A DNA stretch of 64,000 bases, taken from positions 35,357,981 through 35,421,980 of the forward strand of contig CM018043.1 in NCBI GenBank assembly GCA_008638375.1, in the 5' to 3' direction. This DNA comes from Nyssa sinensis. Its lineage: Eukaryota; Streptophyta; Magnoliopsida; Cornales; Nyssaceae. This document shows, in pieces, positions 46,873 to 57,781 of this stretch (its first letter is position 1; each line of letters starts with the position of its first letter). Under the pieces are notes generated by a model. That model was not told where the DNA came from. It was given only the letters and a program-made list of their open reading frames with translations, and did no database searches. The translations under genes and the position numbers were made by a program.

Positions 46873-48281
46873 TGATGAGTGTGCGAAAGTATACTCTAAA
46901 TATCCTATTATTAGAGTAAAATGCTAAAATATGAATAAAAATGTTGGGATATAATTTATATTATTAAATTTAATTTCTATTTACAGTGAGATATATTTGA
47001 GCATTATTTTATAATATTTTAAATCTCAAATATTGCATGATTTATTGGTAAGAGATAGTTTGTAATTGTGCTTCACACTTAACATTTTTGGAACTTTACC
47101 ATTCAGATTGTTTATTTGAATTCATTTTGATGACAGTCGCATTGAACTTACTTGAGCCCACACTACTTCAAAGCAGCATAATTCAAGGGCATGCACTTAC
47201 TTAGTAGAGAGACATTGAGGCACGGGGCACGAGGAAGCCAAGAAGCGGCTGGCGTAGAATAGAAAAAAAAAAAAAAAAAAAAAGAGAGAAAAGAACTGAG
47301 TAGTTCGTGCAGTGCGAAAGAAAGAAGCGTGTGAGCCCAAATTAAGGTGGGGCCCAACCGGAAGAAAAAGTAACCTAAAGGAGGAGCTTATGGCGTTGAA
47401 CAGGAAACAGAAAAAGAAAAGAAGGAGGCGGCTGCGCAAGTTGAGGAAAGAAGGCTGGTGCGGTGCAAAAATAGAAGAAAAGAGGTAGTCCAGGCGGTAG
47501 GAAGAAAAAAAGAGAAAAAATGGTGTGCTGCCAGATGCTTCAGGTTTATTTTTCCTTAGGATTTATGTTGTCTATCATATATATGAGTAACTAAATTCTC
47601 AAGTAGGGCTAGGGATAAACTTACACACTAGATGGTATTGTTAATTTATTTTTGATTTATGTACTGGATTTTCATTTATTAAAATTCTTTGTTTTATCAT
47701 TCTCAATTTATTATTGGTGTTTTCTTCTTTGAATAATCGTAGAGTTTATTCCATTTATAGATTCAGTCATGCTTTTTCTACTGAATGGATTAGTTCTTTG
47801 ATTATGTTTGGATCAATTGATTATCTATATTGATTTAATTCTTTGCTACAATATTGCTCCTTGGGTATATTTTCGTCGTTGGGTTCTCTCAATGTGGATA
47901 ACAAATTGCGTGATTTAAAAGTGATGAATGATTTTTCAAAAGGTTACATTTGGTTTAATTTTGGTTTATAATTCTATATCTTCCGATTGGGATTTTTGGA
48001 ATTAAATTCTCAATTGAGTTATCAGTGAATTAAAAATAATCAAAATACCGGATATGTGCAAGGGATTCCTGACGCTCTACTGTTCGTTAATTTGAGTACT
48101 TTTTTCGTTAATCACTTTGTTTAATTTTAATTTGCATTTAAAATCACTTTTTATTTTCTTGTTAATCATTTAATATTTTCTTCTACTTCTTTAATCTGTC
48201 TGTTATTCTTTTAATTTGTCTCCTTGTGGAATCGACACCCCAATGCTGCACTACAACTACCGCGTTATTCTTTGGGCGTAA
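46873..48281. mobile_element. Unclassified 1.4-kb insertion with 8-9 bp flanking repeats
   Basis: TTAGGGGGT occurs at both edges (46865-46873 and 48282-48290), and removing the insert restores LTR sequence (CATGTTTTAGGGGG into TCTTCC). The insert starts TGATGAGTGTGCG and ends TTTGGGCGTAA, so it lacks the CA end of an LTR, and I see no clear terminal inverted repeat. It contains a 20-A run (47264-47284) and GAATCGACACCCC near its right end, a phrase common near plant retroelement leaders. A non-autonomous element or solo LTR is possible. Confidence 0.6.
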
Positions 48282-48709
48282 TTAGGGGGTCTTCCTTTGG
48301 TGTTTTGGTCATGGACTAGGGTTTTTGCAACCCTTGTGAGGTCTGTTTTAAGCCCCAAGTGTGGGATTTGGGTTTTGTGATAGTTGATTCAGGTCTGTAA
48401 CTTTGAAGGTCATCAATGGTGCTCTTCCTAATTATTCTTATTTGCTGGTAACATACACTATGATTATATGCATGCACACAAGTCTCATTCAACACCCCAA
48501 AATAGTGATGAACACACCCCTTTTCTTTTACTTTTTCTAAGAGAGAAAATTGAAATTGTGAGCTTTTTATACCTTCAAACGGTAGCCTTCTTTCCTTAGG
48601 CTTAGTTCAGTTCTGAGGTACCCTAGGTTTGAGCATGCTTAGGCTCTTCTTCCTTTCTCCCTCTTCTCCTTCTTCTTCTTTTTCTCCTCTCTTTACTCTC
48701 TCTCTCTCT

Positions 48710-48785
48710 ATATATATATATATATTTATATATATATGAGCTCACTTTACATGGACACGACATATATGTCTGTCACACCCACACA

Positions 48786-48826
<41 letters not shown>

Positions 48827-48830
48827 AGGC
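48710..48830. repeat. (TC)n, (TA)n and (CA)n microsatellites
   Basis: A CTCTCTCTC tract, a TA tract, and about 17 CA units at 48782-48815, inside the gypsy A LTR. Confidence 0.9.
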
Positions 48831-49414
48831 TGAGGTGTTGCATGAAAAGTGATTGGGTGTTGGGGTGGTGGAGTGACATTTTATACAGCATATATACATA
48901 TCTTATGCATTATATAGCACAAAAGTGCTTGTAGCCTAACTAGTAATCTTTTTGGGCTTTTAAATTCGCCTTCTTTTTCATTTAGGGTTCAAACCCTTTG
49001 GCCATCAATTTGGCCTTATTTTCTCTCCCTTTTTCTTCGTATGCCTTGTTTGTCATTTTGGGTATTGTTTGTCAAATTTTGAAAGTTGTGTTTCAATTGC
49101 TTTAAAATTCTCTTGACATTCTCGCCTTGTTTTTGATTTTTGTGTGCTTCCTTTTTATATCGTAAATTTTATTTTTGACCCATCACATCGGGTTGTATTT
49201 GTACCAAAAATATATCGTATTTGTCAAAAAATTTTGATTAAATTTGTTTTATTCGCGTATCACCCTAATTCACCCAATTTCACTACGTGTACTGATTTTA
49301 ATATTTATGGCCTACTAATTTTAATCTAAAATTTCTAATTAATTAATACATAATTAATTTCATAAAAATGGCATTAATGTAAATTACTTTGCCTTATCGG
49401 GTTGAGAGATTACA

Positions 49415-49430
49415 TCCTCCCCCTCTTAGG
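49415..49430 (-). promoter_or_regulatory. Polypurine tract of gypsy A
   Basis: On the minus strand CCTAAGAGGGGGAGGA directly precedes the LTR start TGTAATCTC. It is the plus-strand DNA primer site and sets the orientation of the element as minus. Confidence 0.8.
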
Positions 49431-50722
49431 AAAGTTTGGTCCCTAAACCTAGCATACCTCGTAACACGAAGAGTTGCGTGTATTTGGCCCGAATCTCATC
49501 CTCTCGCTCCCAAGTGGCTTCCTCAATTTGATGATTTCTCCATAGCACTTTCACTAGCAAAATAGTTTTGTTTTGCAAAGCCTGTTCCCGACAATCTAAG
49601 ATCTGTACTAGTTGCTCAACATAAGTCAAATCTTATTAGACATCCAAGGGCTCGTGCTCAACTAGTTGGCCTAGATTGTGCAAGTACTTCCTCAGCATAG
49701 AGACATGGAAAACATAGTGCACGTGTGCCAATTCTGATGGTAGGGAAAGTCAGTATGCCACTGGTCCGACTCATTCTATAACCTCAAACGGTCCGATGTA
49801 ATGAGGCCCTAGCTCCCCTTTCTTTCCAAATCTCACCATGCCCTTCAAAGACGATACTTTCAGAAACACATGATCGCCCACTGCAAATTCCAGCTCTCTT
49901 CTTCAGACATTAGCATAACTCTTTTAGCGGCTTCGAGTTGCTAGTAATCGTTGCTTGATCAGCTGGATATTTTTTGTCGTCTGTTCCACTATCTCTAGAC
50001 TAAATAACTTCCTTTCCCTTACTTTTGTTCAATACAGTGGAGATCAGCACTTCTTACCATAGAGTGCTTCATATAGTGCCATACCAATACTGGACTAATA
50101 GGTGTTGTTATACGTGAACTCCACCAGCGATAGCTGTTCCTCCCAACTTCCCTTGAAGTCCATAACACAAAAGTGTAGCATATCCTCCAAGGTCTAAATC
50201 ATCCTCTCAGGCTGACCATCAGTCTCTAGGTGGTAAGCGGTACTGAGATTGAGTTCTGTGCCCATTACTTTCTATAGGCTACTCCAAAATCGGGACACGA
50301 ATCTTGGGTCTCGATTAGACATTATAGAAATTGGGACTTCATGCAATCGAACAATTTCCCGAATATAGAGCGCTGCTAATCGCTCCAATGTCTGGGTCAT
50401 CTTAGTTGTAAGGAAGTGAGCTGTCTTTGTCAATCTGTCTACAATCACCTATATAGAATCACTCCCATACGGTGTCCTAGGCAACCCTGATACAAAATCC
50501 ATAGTGATGTGCTCCCATTTCCATTTAGGTATCTAGAGTGGCTGCAAAAGTCCACTGGGCTTTTGATGTTTGGCTTTTAACTTACTAGCACTTGACACAT
50601 CGTGTTATGTACTCAGCGATGTCCCTCTTCATCCTTGACCACCAGTAAGTACTTCAGACATTGTGGTACATCTTGGTGTTTCCTGAGTGTATGGAAAACT
50701 TCGAGTTGTGCACCTCATCTAT
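49415..50722 (-). pseudogene. Integrase end of the gypsy A polyprotein, cut by a copia insertion
   Basis: On the minus strand the segment begins at 50722 with IDEVHNSKFSIHSGNTKMYH and later MKRDIAEYITRCVKC, the H2C2 zinc-binding domain of gypsy integrase. Degenerate core sequence follows, and it ends near 49429 with VEQLVQILDCREQALQNK then VLWRNHQIEEATWERED, the chromodomain-like C-terminal tail seen also in gypsy B. Stops and frameshifts are frequent. The rest of pol and gag must lie beyond the nested insertions, to the right of the window. Confidence 0.8.
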
Positions 50723-51975
50723 TGGGTTCGTAACCACAGTGGAAGCAATTTCAAAAATCTATTTGAATCTATTGCTTTACATGAATCATACAATCTTGAA
50801 AGAGAAGTTAGAATTATCTTGTTCCTGATAATTTTGATTGTTGAAGAAGACTTCTTGAAAAGATTGATGCAATCTTCCTTCTCTTTCTCCTCTATGTCTT
50901 CTCTTCTTTTCCCTTAGGCAAACCGTATCGCAGGAGAGTGGGCTGCCTCTTATTTTTGTCTAGCACAAAAACTTATGATAAACGGCTTCCTACATATTAT
51001 ATATATAGGGCTTAATTAGGGTAAGAGAAGGGATCTAGTGGGTCCTACTAAGTTAGCTTCCAATTAATCAATTAAATCTTAACTATCTCATAATTAATTT
51101 TAATTGACTAATTAATTTCAATTAACTCCACTATATAATTAAAATTGCACTCCAACTTAGTAGAATAAAGTAAATCCATTTACACTATACTTTTGTAGTT
51201 CCCTCTACATAGATATTGATAATCAGGATTATGCTGTCAAATTAATTCTCTAATTATTTTAAGAACCTAATTCAATAATTGTTAATCACTTGCAATTGGT
51301 CATCATTTCAATAAACTATTTACTAAAAAGACCGGATCCGAATTTCAGTGATTAACCTATTGAATTAGCACAAAGGTGATATCCATCTCTCTAATATATA
51401 GAATGTAGATTCCATCTTGAGAATATATGTTCCCACAGTCTAAATAATGACTTCCCAAGATACCGAGGTGTTGATCTAAAAGAACTCATTCATTGGTAAT
51501 TCAAAGTCATTACTATTTAGAACTTGAGTTCACTATCCTCTCAAGATTAAGAGCTTACTACGAATAGTGAATAAGAAACTTATTAAATGTGATAGTTCCA
51601 AATAATGTGTTTTTTATAGTGATCCGGTTCAGTGTATTCCCAATACACCAATACAATAACCTAGAATCCACTACTCTGATGGTTGAGATAAACCACCTTA
51701 TCACATAAAGGTTAACTGTATTACAGCTTTACAGATAAGACATCTAGTCTTATCAATAGTCGCGAACAATTCTAGAATTGCCTATATAAACAATTCATAT
51801 CTCTTGTGTATAAATCTCATTTATACATATGAACCACTCCTAATGACAATTCAAGGACAAATCATCTCATGATATAAAGCAACATTCAAATATATGCTAA
51901 TATGAAATTCAATAATAAATCAAATCTATAAAATAATAATAAAATATCTTGGATATGAGGGCACACATCCTAACA
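50723..51975 (-). mobile_element. 3' LTR of a Ty1/copia element, 1.25 kb
   Basis: On the minus strand it reads TGTTAGGATGTGTGCCC... and ends ...GGTTACGAACCCA, canonical TG...CA ends. A polypurine tract (GCAAATGGGAGTT, minus strand, 51976-51988) lies directly before it, after copia pol. The left flank is gypsy A integrase coding sequence, so the copia element inserted there; its 5-bp flank is TCTAT (50718-50722), and the partner is outside the window. Confidence 0.82.
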
Positions 51976-52600
51976 AACTCCCATTTGCACTCGCATCCAT
52001 TCTCCATAACATCTGACACCCATCCTATCTATATAAAGCTCAAAAATTTTAGAAGGTAGAGCCTTAGTGAAAAGATCTATAAGATTGTCCGCAGATGCAG
52101 CCTTGGTGACAATAATGTCTCTGCGCTGAACGATATCTCTGATGAGGTGATACTTGCGCTCTATATGCTTTCCACCCTTGTGGTTTCTTGGCTCCTTGGA
52201 TTGAGTTATAGCTCCACTATTGTCATAATAAAGGACCGTAGACAACTGAGACTGTGGTACCACTCCTAGTTCTGAAAGGAACTTCTTGAGCCAAACTGCT
52301 TCCTTAGCTGCTTCAGAGGCAACTACATATTTCGCTTCAATGGTTGAGTCAGCAATACACTATTACTTGACACTCTTCCAACTAATAGCTTCACCACCAA
52401 GAATAAACACATATCCCTAGGTTGACTTTCTAGAGTTATGATCTAACATAAAGTCAGAGTCTATGTAGCCAACTAGAACTAGATCACCAGCCCCGTATCT
52501 CAACATATAATCTCTGGTCCTTCTCAAGTACTTGAGTATATGTTTCACGAGAATCCAATGATTTGGTCCTGGATTAGATTGATATCTGTTGACCATGCCC
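51970..52600 (-). pseudogene. Copia RNase H and RT end
   Basis: After the deletion point near 52605 the minus strand continues VNRYQSNPGPNHWILVKHIL, then KYLRRTRDYMLRYG and LVGYIDSDFMLDHNSRKST, then a TAG stop at 52417. RNase H follows in pieces (AISWKSVK, EAKYVVASEAAKEAVWLKKF), and the C-terminal part LYYDNSGAITQSKEPRNHKG with HIERKYHLIRDIVQR is open again to the stop at 51970. RNase H would remove RNA from the RNA-DNA hybrid. It is not functional as it stands. Confidence 0.85.
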
Positions 52601-52604
52601 ACTG

Positions 52605-53286
52605 CAAAACTAAATGACTTGATTGCCTGATCATATTGGATATTCCAACTTTGGGAAGCTTGCTTAAGTCCATAAATGGACTTATGCAGCTTACATACCA
52701 TATGCTCTTGGCCCTTAGCTATGAAACCATCTGGTTGCATCATATAGATGTCTTTCTTAAGATAGCTATTCAAGAATGCTGTCTTGACATCCATTTGCCA
52801 AATCTCGTAATCACAATGAGCTGCAATGGATAAGAGAATCCGAATATACTTAAGTATAGCAACTGGTGAAAAAGTTTCCTCATAATCGATACCCTCTTTT
52901 TGAGTAAACCCTTTCGCCACCAGTTTAGCTTTAAAAGTCTCAACTGATCCATCGGGTCCTCTCTTTCTCTTGTGGATCCACTTACAGCCAATTGGTTTAA
53001 TATTGGCAGGTGGTTCCACAAGTTCCCAAACCTGATTAGAATACATAGATCCCATCTCAGCTTTCATAGCATTTTGCCAAAGTCTCGAATCTTTATAAGA
53101 GATTGCCTTATTGTAGCTACTAGGATCTAAAACATGTTCATCTGAGACAGACTCTTCTAAGAACATGTACCTATCAGGTGGCCTGACAATCCCCCCCACT
53201 ACGACGTGGCTCTCGTGTAATATAAGATGTTGGAATGGAGGCATATAGTCCATGATTATCATTTTTCTGAGGAATAGAAGAAGCAT
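52605..53286 (-). pseudogene. Copia reverse transcriptase lacking its catalytic core
   Basis: The N-terminal RT part is clear: AMKAEMGSMYSNQVWELVEP, GCKWIHKRKRGPDGSVETFK, ETFSPVAILKYIRILLSIAA and MDVKTAFLNSYLKKDIYMMQ, with YGLKQASQSW. At KSFSF|AVGMV (about 52605) the reading jumps to sequence normally about 150 residues downstream. The YVDD catalytic motif and the following palm and thumb are gone. Because the frame is kept, the defect is hidden in a continuous 289-codon open frame (53286-52417). Confidence 0.85.
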
Positions 53287-53900
53287 ATGATATTTCTTTT
53301 AAGGTGATCTTACTCTTGGGCTTCTGACCCATAATATAATCGTCCTCCAGAAAGACAACATTCGTGCTAACGAATAGCTTCTACTCGCTGGGATTATAAA
53401 AGAGCCAACCTTTTTTCCCCTTAGGATAGCCAACGAAATAACTCAATTCTGATCTTGGTTCCAACTTGTTAGTCTTTCCTTTCAACACATAGGCTGGATA
53501 ACCTCGGATCTAGTAGTGGTTTAGACTTGGCTTGCGCCTAGTCCAAAGCTTTACAGGAGTCTTGGGAGCAAACTTAGTTGGAACTAAGTTCAGAATATAT
53601 GTCGTTGTCTCCAACGCATACCCCAAAAGAATATAGACAAATCAGAATAACTCATCATTGACCTTACTATATCTAAAAGTGTCTTGTTTCTCCTCTCTGC
53701 TACACCGTTCTGCTAAGGCATGCCAAGTGCAGACAACTGGGATAAAATCCCATTATCCAACAAATGCTGGCTGAAGTCACTAGAGAGATATTCCCAAACT
53801 CGATCAGATCGAAGTGATTTTATGCTCCTATCTAATTGCTTTTCAACTTTTGCCCGAAACTCTTTAAACTTTTCAAAGGCTTCTAACTTGTGGTGCAATA
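53287..53900 (-). pseudogene. Copia integrase C-terminal part
   Basis: On the minus strand the segment 53898-53713 reads KLEAFEKFKEFRAKVEKQLD, then SLRSDRVWEYLSSDFSQHLL and NGILSQLSALGMP, the second half of the copia integrase core. One of its catalytic positions, usually the glycine-glycine before EYLS, reads V-W. Further on, LNLVPTKFAPKTPVKLW and ELSYFVGYPKGKKGWLFYNP with FVSTNVVFLEDD are the usual link to RT, with stops. It is cut at 53900 by gypsy B; the rest lies outside the window. Confidence 0.8.
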
Positions 53901-54283
53901 TGTCACATCCCTCTTACCCACCCTGTGTGGATTAGGGGGCGTGCGACCGGCCAGTTAGGCACCCATCGATTTTTTTTTTTTTTTTTGAAATCAAAATGCC
54001 GACGGTAATCCTAACCATAGGCCATTCATCAGTAACATCCAAGTACAATGCATTCAATTTATATAAGTTGCAGCGGAATTAAGGGAATGCATAACACCTT
54101 GGCAGAGCCATTAATACATCCATGATTAACTATTACATCATTGTCCTACAAAAGATACGAGTCTTAGGTTTCAGTACATCATATTCAGAGATGGAGTTAG
54201 GTACAAAAATGGTTAATTCATAAGTTCTTCAAAATAGTTCTCCGGGTCTCCAACCCTCTAATCCTGAGTGCTGGGTCCCTCAC

Positions 54284-54786
54284 CTGAAAAATGTTAGGGA
54301 AGGGGTGAGCTTTGAAAAGCTCAGTGAGTAACACAGGTCCCCTGTCATGGGTTTCAAACCATTGTTGTTTATAAAGCAAGTGGTTGAATCAGGCATTTCA
54401 GAAGTTATAGTTAAATCCGTATATTTGAACAGCATTTAAAAACAGGGATACAGTCAAAACATCAGAGCGACAGAACAGTTCAGCAACGAGCAGAGCAAAA
54501 CAGTATAACAGGATAACAGTACAGTATGCATAATTCAAACAGTGCAATATGCTCATGTAGTGCTCAAGACTGAATTTGGTACCATGAATCAGTTGTTCTT
54601 TCAGTAAAAACAGGGATAGTTTTATTTCAATATGGAACAGTGAAATCAGACAGAGTAAAATATAGTCATGCATTGAGTAGAAGCATGAAAGACAGTGTAT
54701 CAGTAAGAACGGTACAGTACAATATTTAAAAGTACAATAACTAGACGGTGTACTTATACACCAATTCAGGAGTCTAGGTTACTCAC
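54284..54786 (-). other. Candidate LTR intron (503 nt) with hairpin near the acceptor
   Basis: On the minus strand the donor is GCATAAG|GTGAGTAACC at 54786 and the acceptor is CCTAACATTTTTCAG|GTGAGG at 54284. The hairpin GAGCTTT-TC-AAAGCTC occupies 54307-54322. The second LTR repeats it at 62853-63355. The acceptor is followed at once by a donor-like GTGAGG. Confidence 0.5.
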
Positions 54787-54965
54787 CTTATGCGGTAATG
54801 GGACTTAACTGAGAAGCCTTTCTCTTCTTCTTATCCTTCTTTATCCTAGAAAATTTATGAACATTCCATAAATCTCACATGAAACTTAACTTGGTTCATT
54901 TTAATTCAAAATTCAACCTGGGTTAGACTATCTTGCTGTCTATGTGTTTTCATGATAATTGAAAA

Positions 54966-55220
54966 TTACCTTTGTATCCATTCTTTCAGGGTTTCGGTGT
55001 CTTCTTGTTTCTTTAATTTAGCCTCTGCAATCATTGCCTTGGTGGGCATTTTGTATATAAACGGTCGAACAGAGACTACCTCGGTTGTCTTGGCTATCCT
55101 TATGTTTCGTTCGATTATCTTTTGTTGCCATAATAGTTCTCGTATAAACTCCTGTTGCTTCTTGTCAGCTAGTCTTTCGGCTTTAGACATAATGGTAAAT
55201 TTCTTGTTTTTTCCTTCCAT
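54966..55220 (-). CDS. 84-residue open frame inside the gypsy B LTR, unknown function
   Basis: It starts at a true ATG (MEGKNKKFTIMSKAERLADK) and ends ...ETLKEWIQR. The product is lysine- and glutamate-rich and probably mostly helical, with a central RPFIYKMPTKAM segment and no membrane segment. It lies on the sense strand of the element. The sister LTR carries the same frame (63535-63789) with four base differences and one residue change (I to M). The stop is formed by AAAG|GTAATT, a good 5' splice donor, so it could also be a captured host exon. The other LTR families here lack it. I do not recognise the protein, and its expression is unknown. Confidence 0.4.
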   Translation of the reverse strand: MEGKNKKFTIMSKAERLADKKQQEFIRELLWQQKIIERNIRIAKTTEVVSVRPFIYKMPTKAMIAEAKLKKQEDTETLKEWIQR

Positions 55221-55966
55221 GACTGGCTTGAGTTTTTATCCTATGACATAATCCCAAGATGTCAGGATATGTACTACCTCTAGGCAGTCCGGTCATGAAA
55301 TTATCTAAGCTTCCATTGGGTTAGTTTTTAGTTCATTCGGATGTTATCTAACTTGATGTAGGGCTAGGGGTATTTCGGTCATTTCACAGTTGTGAAGTTT
55401 TGACTTCGATTCGTCATCCGGTCACGTGTATAGCCCTAAACGTATCAGGGTTTCTATTGTTTTCAGTTTCGTCTCAATCGGACTTCGTTTAGGTCCTAAA
55501 CAGTGTCAGGGGCATCTTGGTAATTTCATGTGTCAAATTTTTCGGCACTTCATCTGCTAATACGGACCTTACCGTTGAGTCCGGAGCGTCCGACATAGTC
55601 AAAATAGACTGTCGTTTAGTGTAATTCGGTCCTAAGTGTCACTAGGGGTAATACGGTCATTTTCCCTTTTCAGGTCTGTATTTTTCGGGACCTAGTTTCG
55701 TAAATCGGACCTCACCATTGAGTCCAGAATGTTTGAAATAGTGGAAATACACTATTCATTTGACTTATTTGGACTTCATTTGACCTATTAATGACCTAGG
55801 GGTAATTTGGTCATTTTTATTTAATTAATAAATTAATTAAATAATTTAATTTATTATTTATTAAATTATCAGGGGTATAAATGAAATAAAATATCAGAAA
55901 CTGGGCCAGAGTTAAATTTCCCTAAAACTGTTGGGGCCGTTTTGTAATTTTTCAAAAGATTTAAAC

Positions 55967-55982
55967 TGAACCAAAGGGTTCA
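55967..55982. promoter_or_regulatory. Palindrome TGAACC-AAAG-GGTTCA in the LTR
   Basis: Same motif and relative place as the two palindromes at 3471 and 3521 in another LTR family. Nearby ACTGAACCAGACTGGTCCAG and TTTTAACCGGTTCAAGG are further variants. Confidence 0.45.
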
Positions 55983-56043
55983 GTCCGTATGCAACTGAAC
56001 CAGACTGGTCCAGTCCGGTTTTAACCGGTTCAAGGTACTGTGC

Positions 56044-56062
56044 TGACGTCAGGCTGACGTCA
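56044..56062. promoter_or_regulatory. Two TGACGTCA motifs
   Basis: TGACGTCA at 56044-56051 and 56055-56062 lie in the larger palindrome GCTGACGTCAGGCTGACGTC. TGACGTCA is a known binding site for plant bZIP (TGA-type) factors. The homologous place at 14766-14795 reads TGATGTCA...TAACATCA, a decayed version. Confidence 0.5.
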
Positions 56063-57731
56063 GCCCTACACATTTAAATTTTTAATTTAACAGTACCAAA
56101 ACGACATAGTTTAGGTTATGGTTCATATCCGTTTTTATTCGGGTCGGGGCCTGACCCGAAGACCCGATCCAAGACCCGTTACTGTTCATCGTCCCTACCC
56201 GTATAGGGCCACTGTTGCCCTAGAAAATTGCAGAATTTTCTCCCTCTATTTCGTGGAGTTTTAGGTGCGGTTTTCAACAGGTTTTGATCCTAAACGACTT
56301 CTGGGAGTAAAACGAACCTCTTGACATTGGTTTCAAGCTTCGGGTTCATCCATGGTGTTCTGTTTCGGCCGATGTTCAGGGGAGATTTTAGTTGGGTTGC
56401 ATGGCCTCGTTTCTCAACCGTTTTGGACGGGGTTTGGTTCTCTGAAATCCCTACAGCAAGGGCTTCAATCCCCCATCCTTAAATCTCAGTTTTGGGGTCT
56501 AGCTTAGAGGTTTGGTTTTTGGGCCGAGAAGAATAGTGTCATTTTTGGGGGTCTCAACCTAGGTTTCTAGGTCGCGGTTGGGGTTTTCCAAGGTTCTACA
56601 AAGTCCTATTTTATGTTTTGATCATCCAAGGTTCGGTTGGTTGAGGTCGGATCAGACCTGCAACCTCAAGGTCCATCAATGGCGGTCTGTTTCCATTTCT
56701 GTGTTTTAAGGCAGTTTTGTTGGTCCAAATCAATCATAAGCAATCCAGGCCTCATTGTTAAGTTATTATACATGCATCAACAGTCCAAACAGCAACAAAA
56801 CAGTAGCCATATTCAAAAAGAAAATTTCAGAAGAATTTTTTAAACAACTCACGTGTACAGTGGTTCCCTCACTGGTTGTGCTCAAGCAGAAGCTTCAAGA
56901 GCTGGATTGGATCCTCCCCCTAGTCGTGCAGCCCTTCAGTTCCAATCTCTAGCTTCCTCCAATGGATTTCCAATGTACACCCTTGTGTATCTCTCACTCT
57001 CTCTCTCTCTAGGATTTCTCTCTCTCTCTCACCACTTTCTCTCTCTATAAAACAGTATATCAACACTCTCTAAATGGCAGATCTGCATATATGGAGAATG
57101 CATATATGGAGATATACATATCTTACATTTCTCTTGACCCTTCATCTCCCCACATGCATGATTTTCTTGCATGAAATCTGGTTGGAAGAGAGGCTTAATC
57201 ATGAACTATAGGCATGATGGCTATGGCATAGCATGATGTAAGGCTGAGGTGTTGCATGTTTGGGTATTGGCCACTTTGGGGAATGGCCAAATCTGAATGC
57301 TATTTAAATATATATCTTTGCACATATATACACAAAGATGTTCCTAGCCTAGTTAGTAATTTTTTTGGTAAACCAAATTCTGCCCAGTTTGGTCAAAGGA
57401 TCAAATCCTCTTGGCCACAATTTCTGGTCTTTTTCCATATTTCGGGCTTAGGCCCTGTTTGGCTGCGCATTAAGCAGTTTCATTGTTTCTTACTTAACTT
57501 TCAATCTGTAACTTATTTTTCGACACAGTTTCTTCCAGTCAACTCCTAGTTAGGTTAGCCTCAGTGTCCAAGGGTTCAGTGTCAGTAATCAGTTTCTCAG
57601 AATTTCAAAATTTGCTAACATGGGTTTTGTCAGTGTTAACAGTTGAATTTAAACAGTTAAATGACAGATCAGATTTCAAAAACAGTTTTCATTGCATACT
57701 TTAATCAGAACATAAGTCTGGGGTGTTACAT

Positions 57732-57744
57732 CCTCCCCTCCTTC
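57732..57744 (-). promoter_or_regulatory. Polypurine tract of gypsy B
   Basis: On the minus strand AAGGAGGGGAGGA directly precedes the LTR start TGTAACACCCC, the plus-strand primer site of the element. Confidence 0.88.
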
Positions 57745-57781
57745 AAAAGAGTTTTGTCCTCAAAACTCATCCTAACTACAT

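Larger units (their letters stand above)
44351..49414 (-). mobile_element. 3' LTR of gypsy element A, about 5 kb including an insertion
   Basis: It ends TTGAGAGATTACA at 49414, directly followed by a minus-sense polypurine tract and pol, so it is the 3' LTR of a minus-strand element. The left end is less sure; TGTAAGCTGTCCCCCC at 44351 is the best TG start, and the partner LTR is outside the window. It contains a candidate intron (44650-45595), a tRNA-like module (46182-46266), a nested 1.4-kb insertion (46873-48281) and (TA)n/(CA)n tracts. Confidence 0.75.
53901..57731 (-). mobile_element. 3' LTR of gypsy element B, 3.83 kb
   Basis: It starts TGTCACATCCCTCTTACCC and ends TCTGGGGTGTTACA; a second copy starts at 62476. 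Together with the polypurine tract and pol between them, this is a two-LTR element on the minus strand. In about 420 bp compared by eye (54301-54720 against 62872-63292) I count six differences, mostly transitions, so the insertion is recent relative to everything else here. It contains an 84-codon open frame (54966-55220), a candidate intron (54284-54786), TGACGTCA twice (56044-56062) and a pyrimidine tract near 57000. The left flank is copia integrase, with CAATA as the presumed target duplication. Confidence 0.93.
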
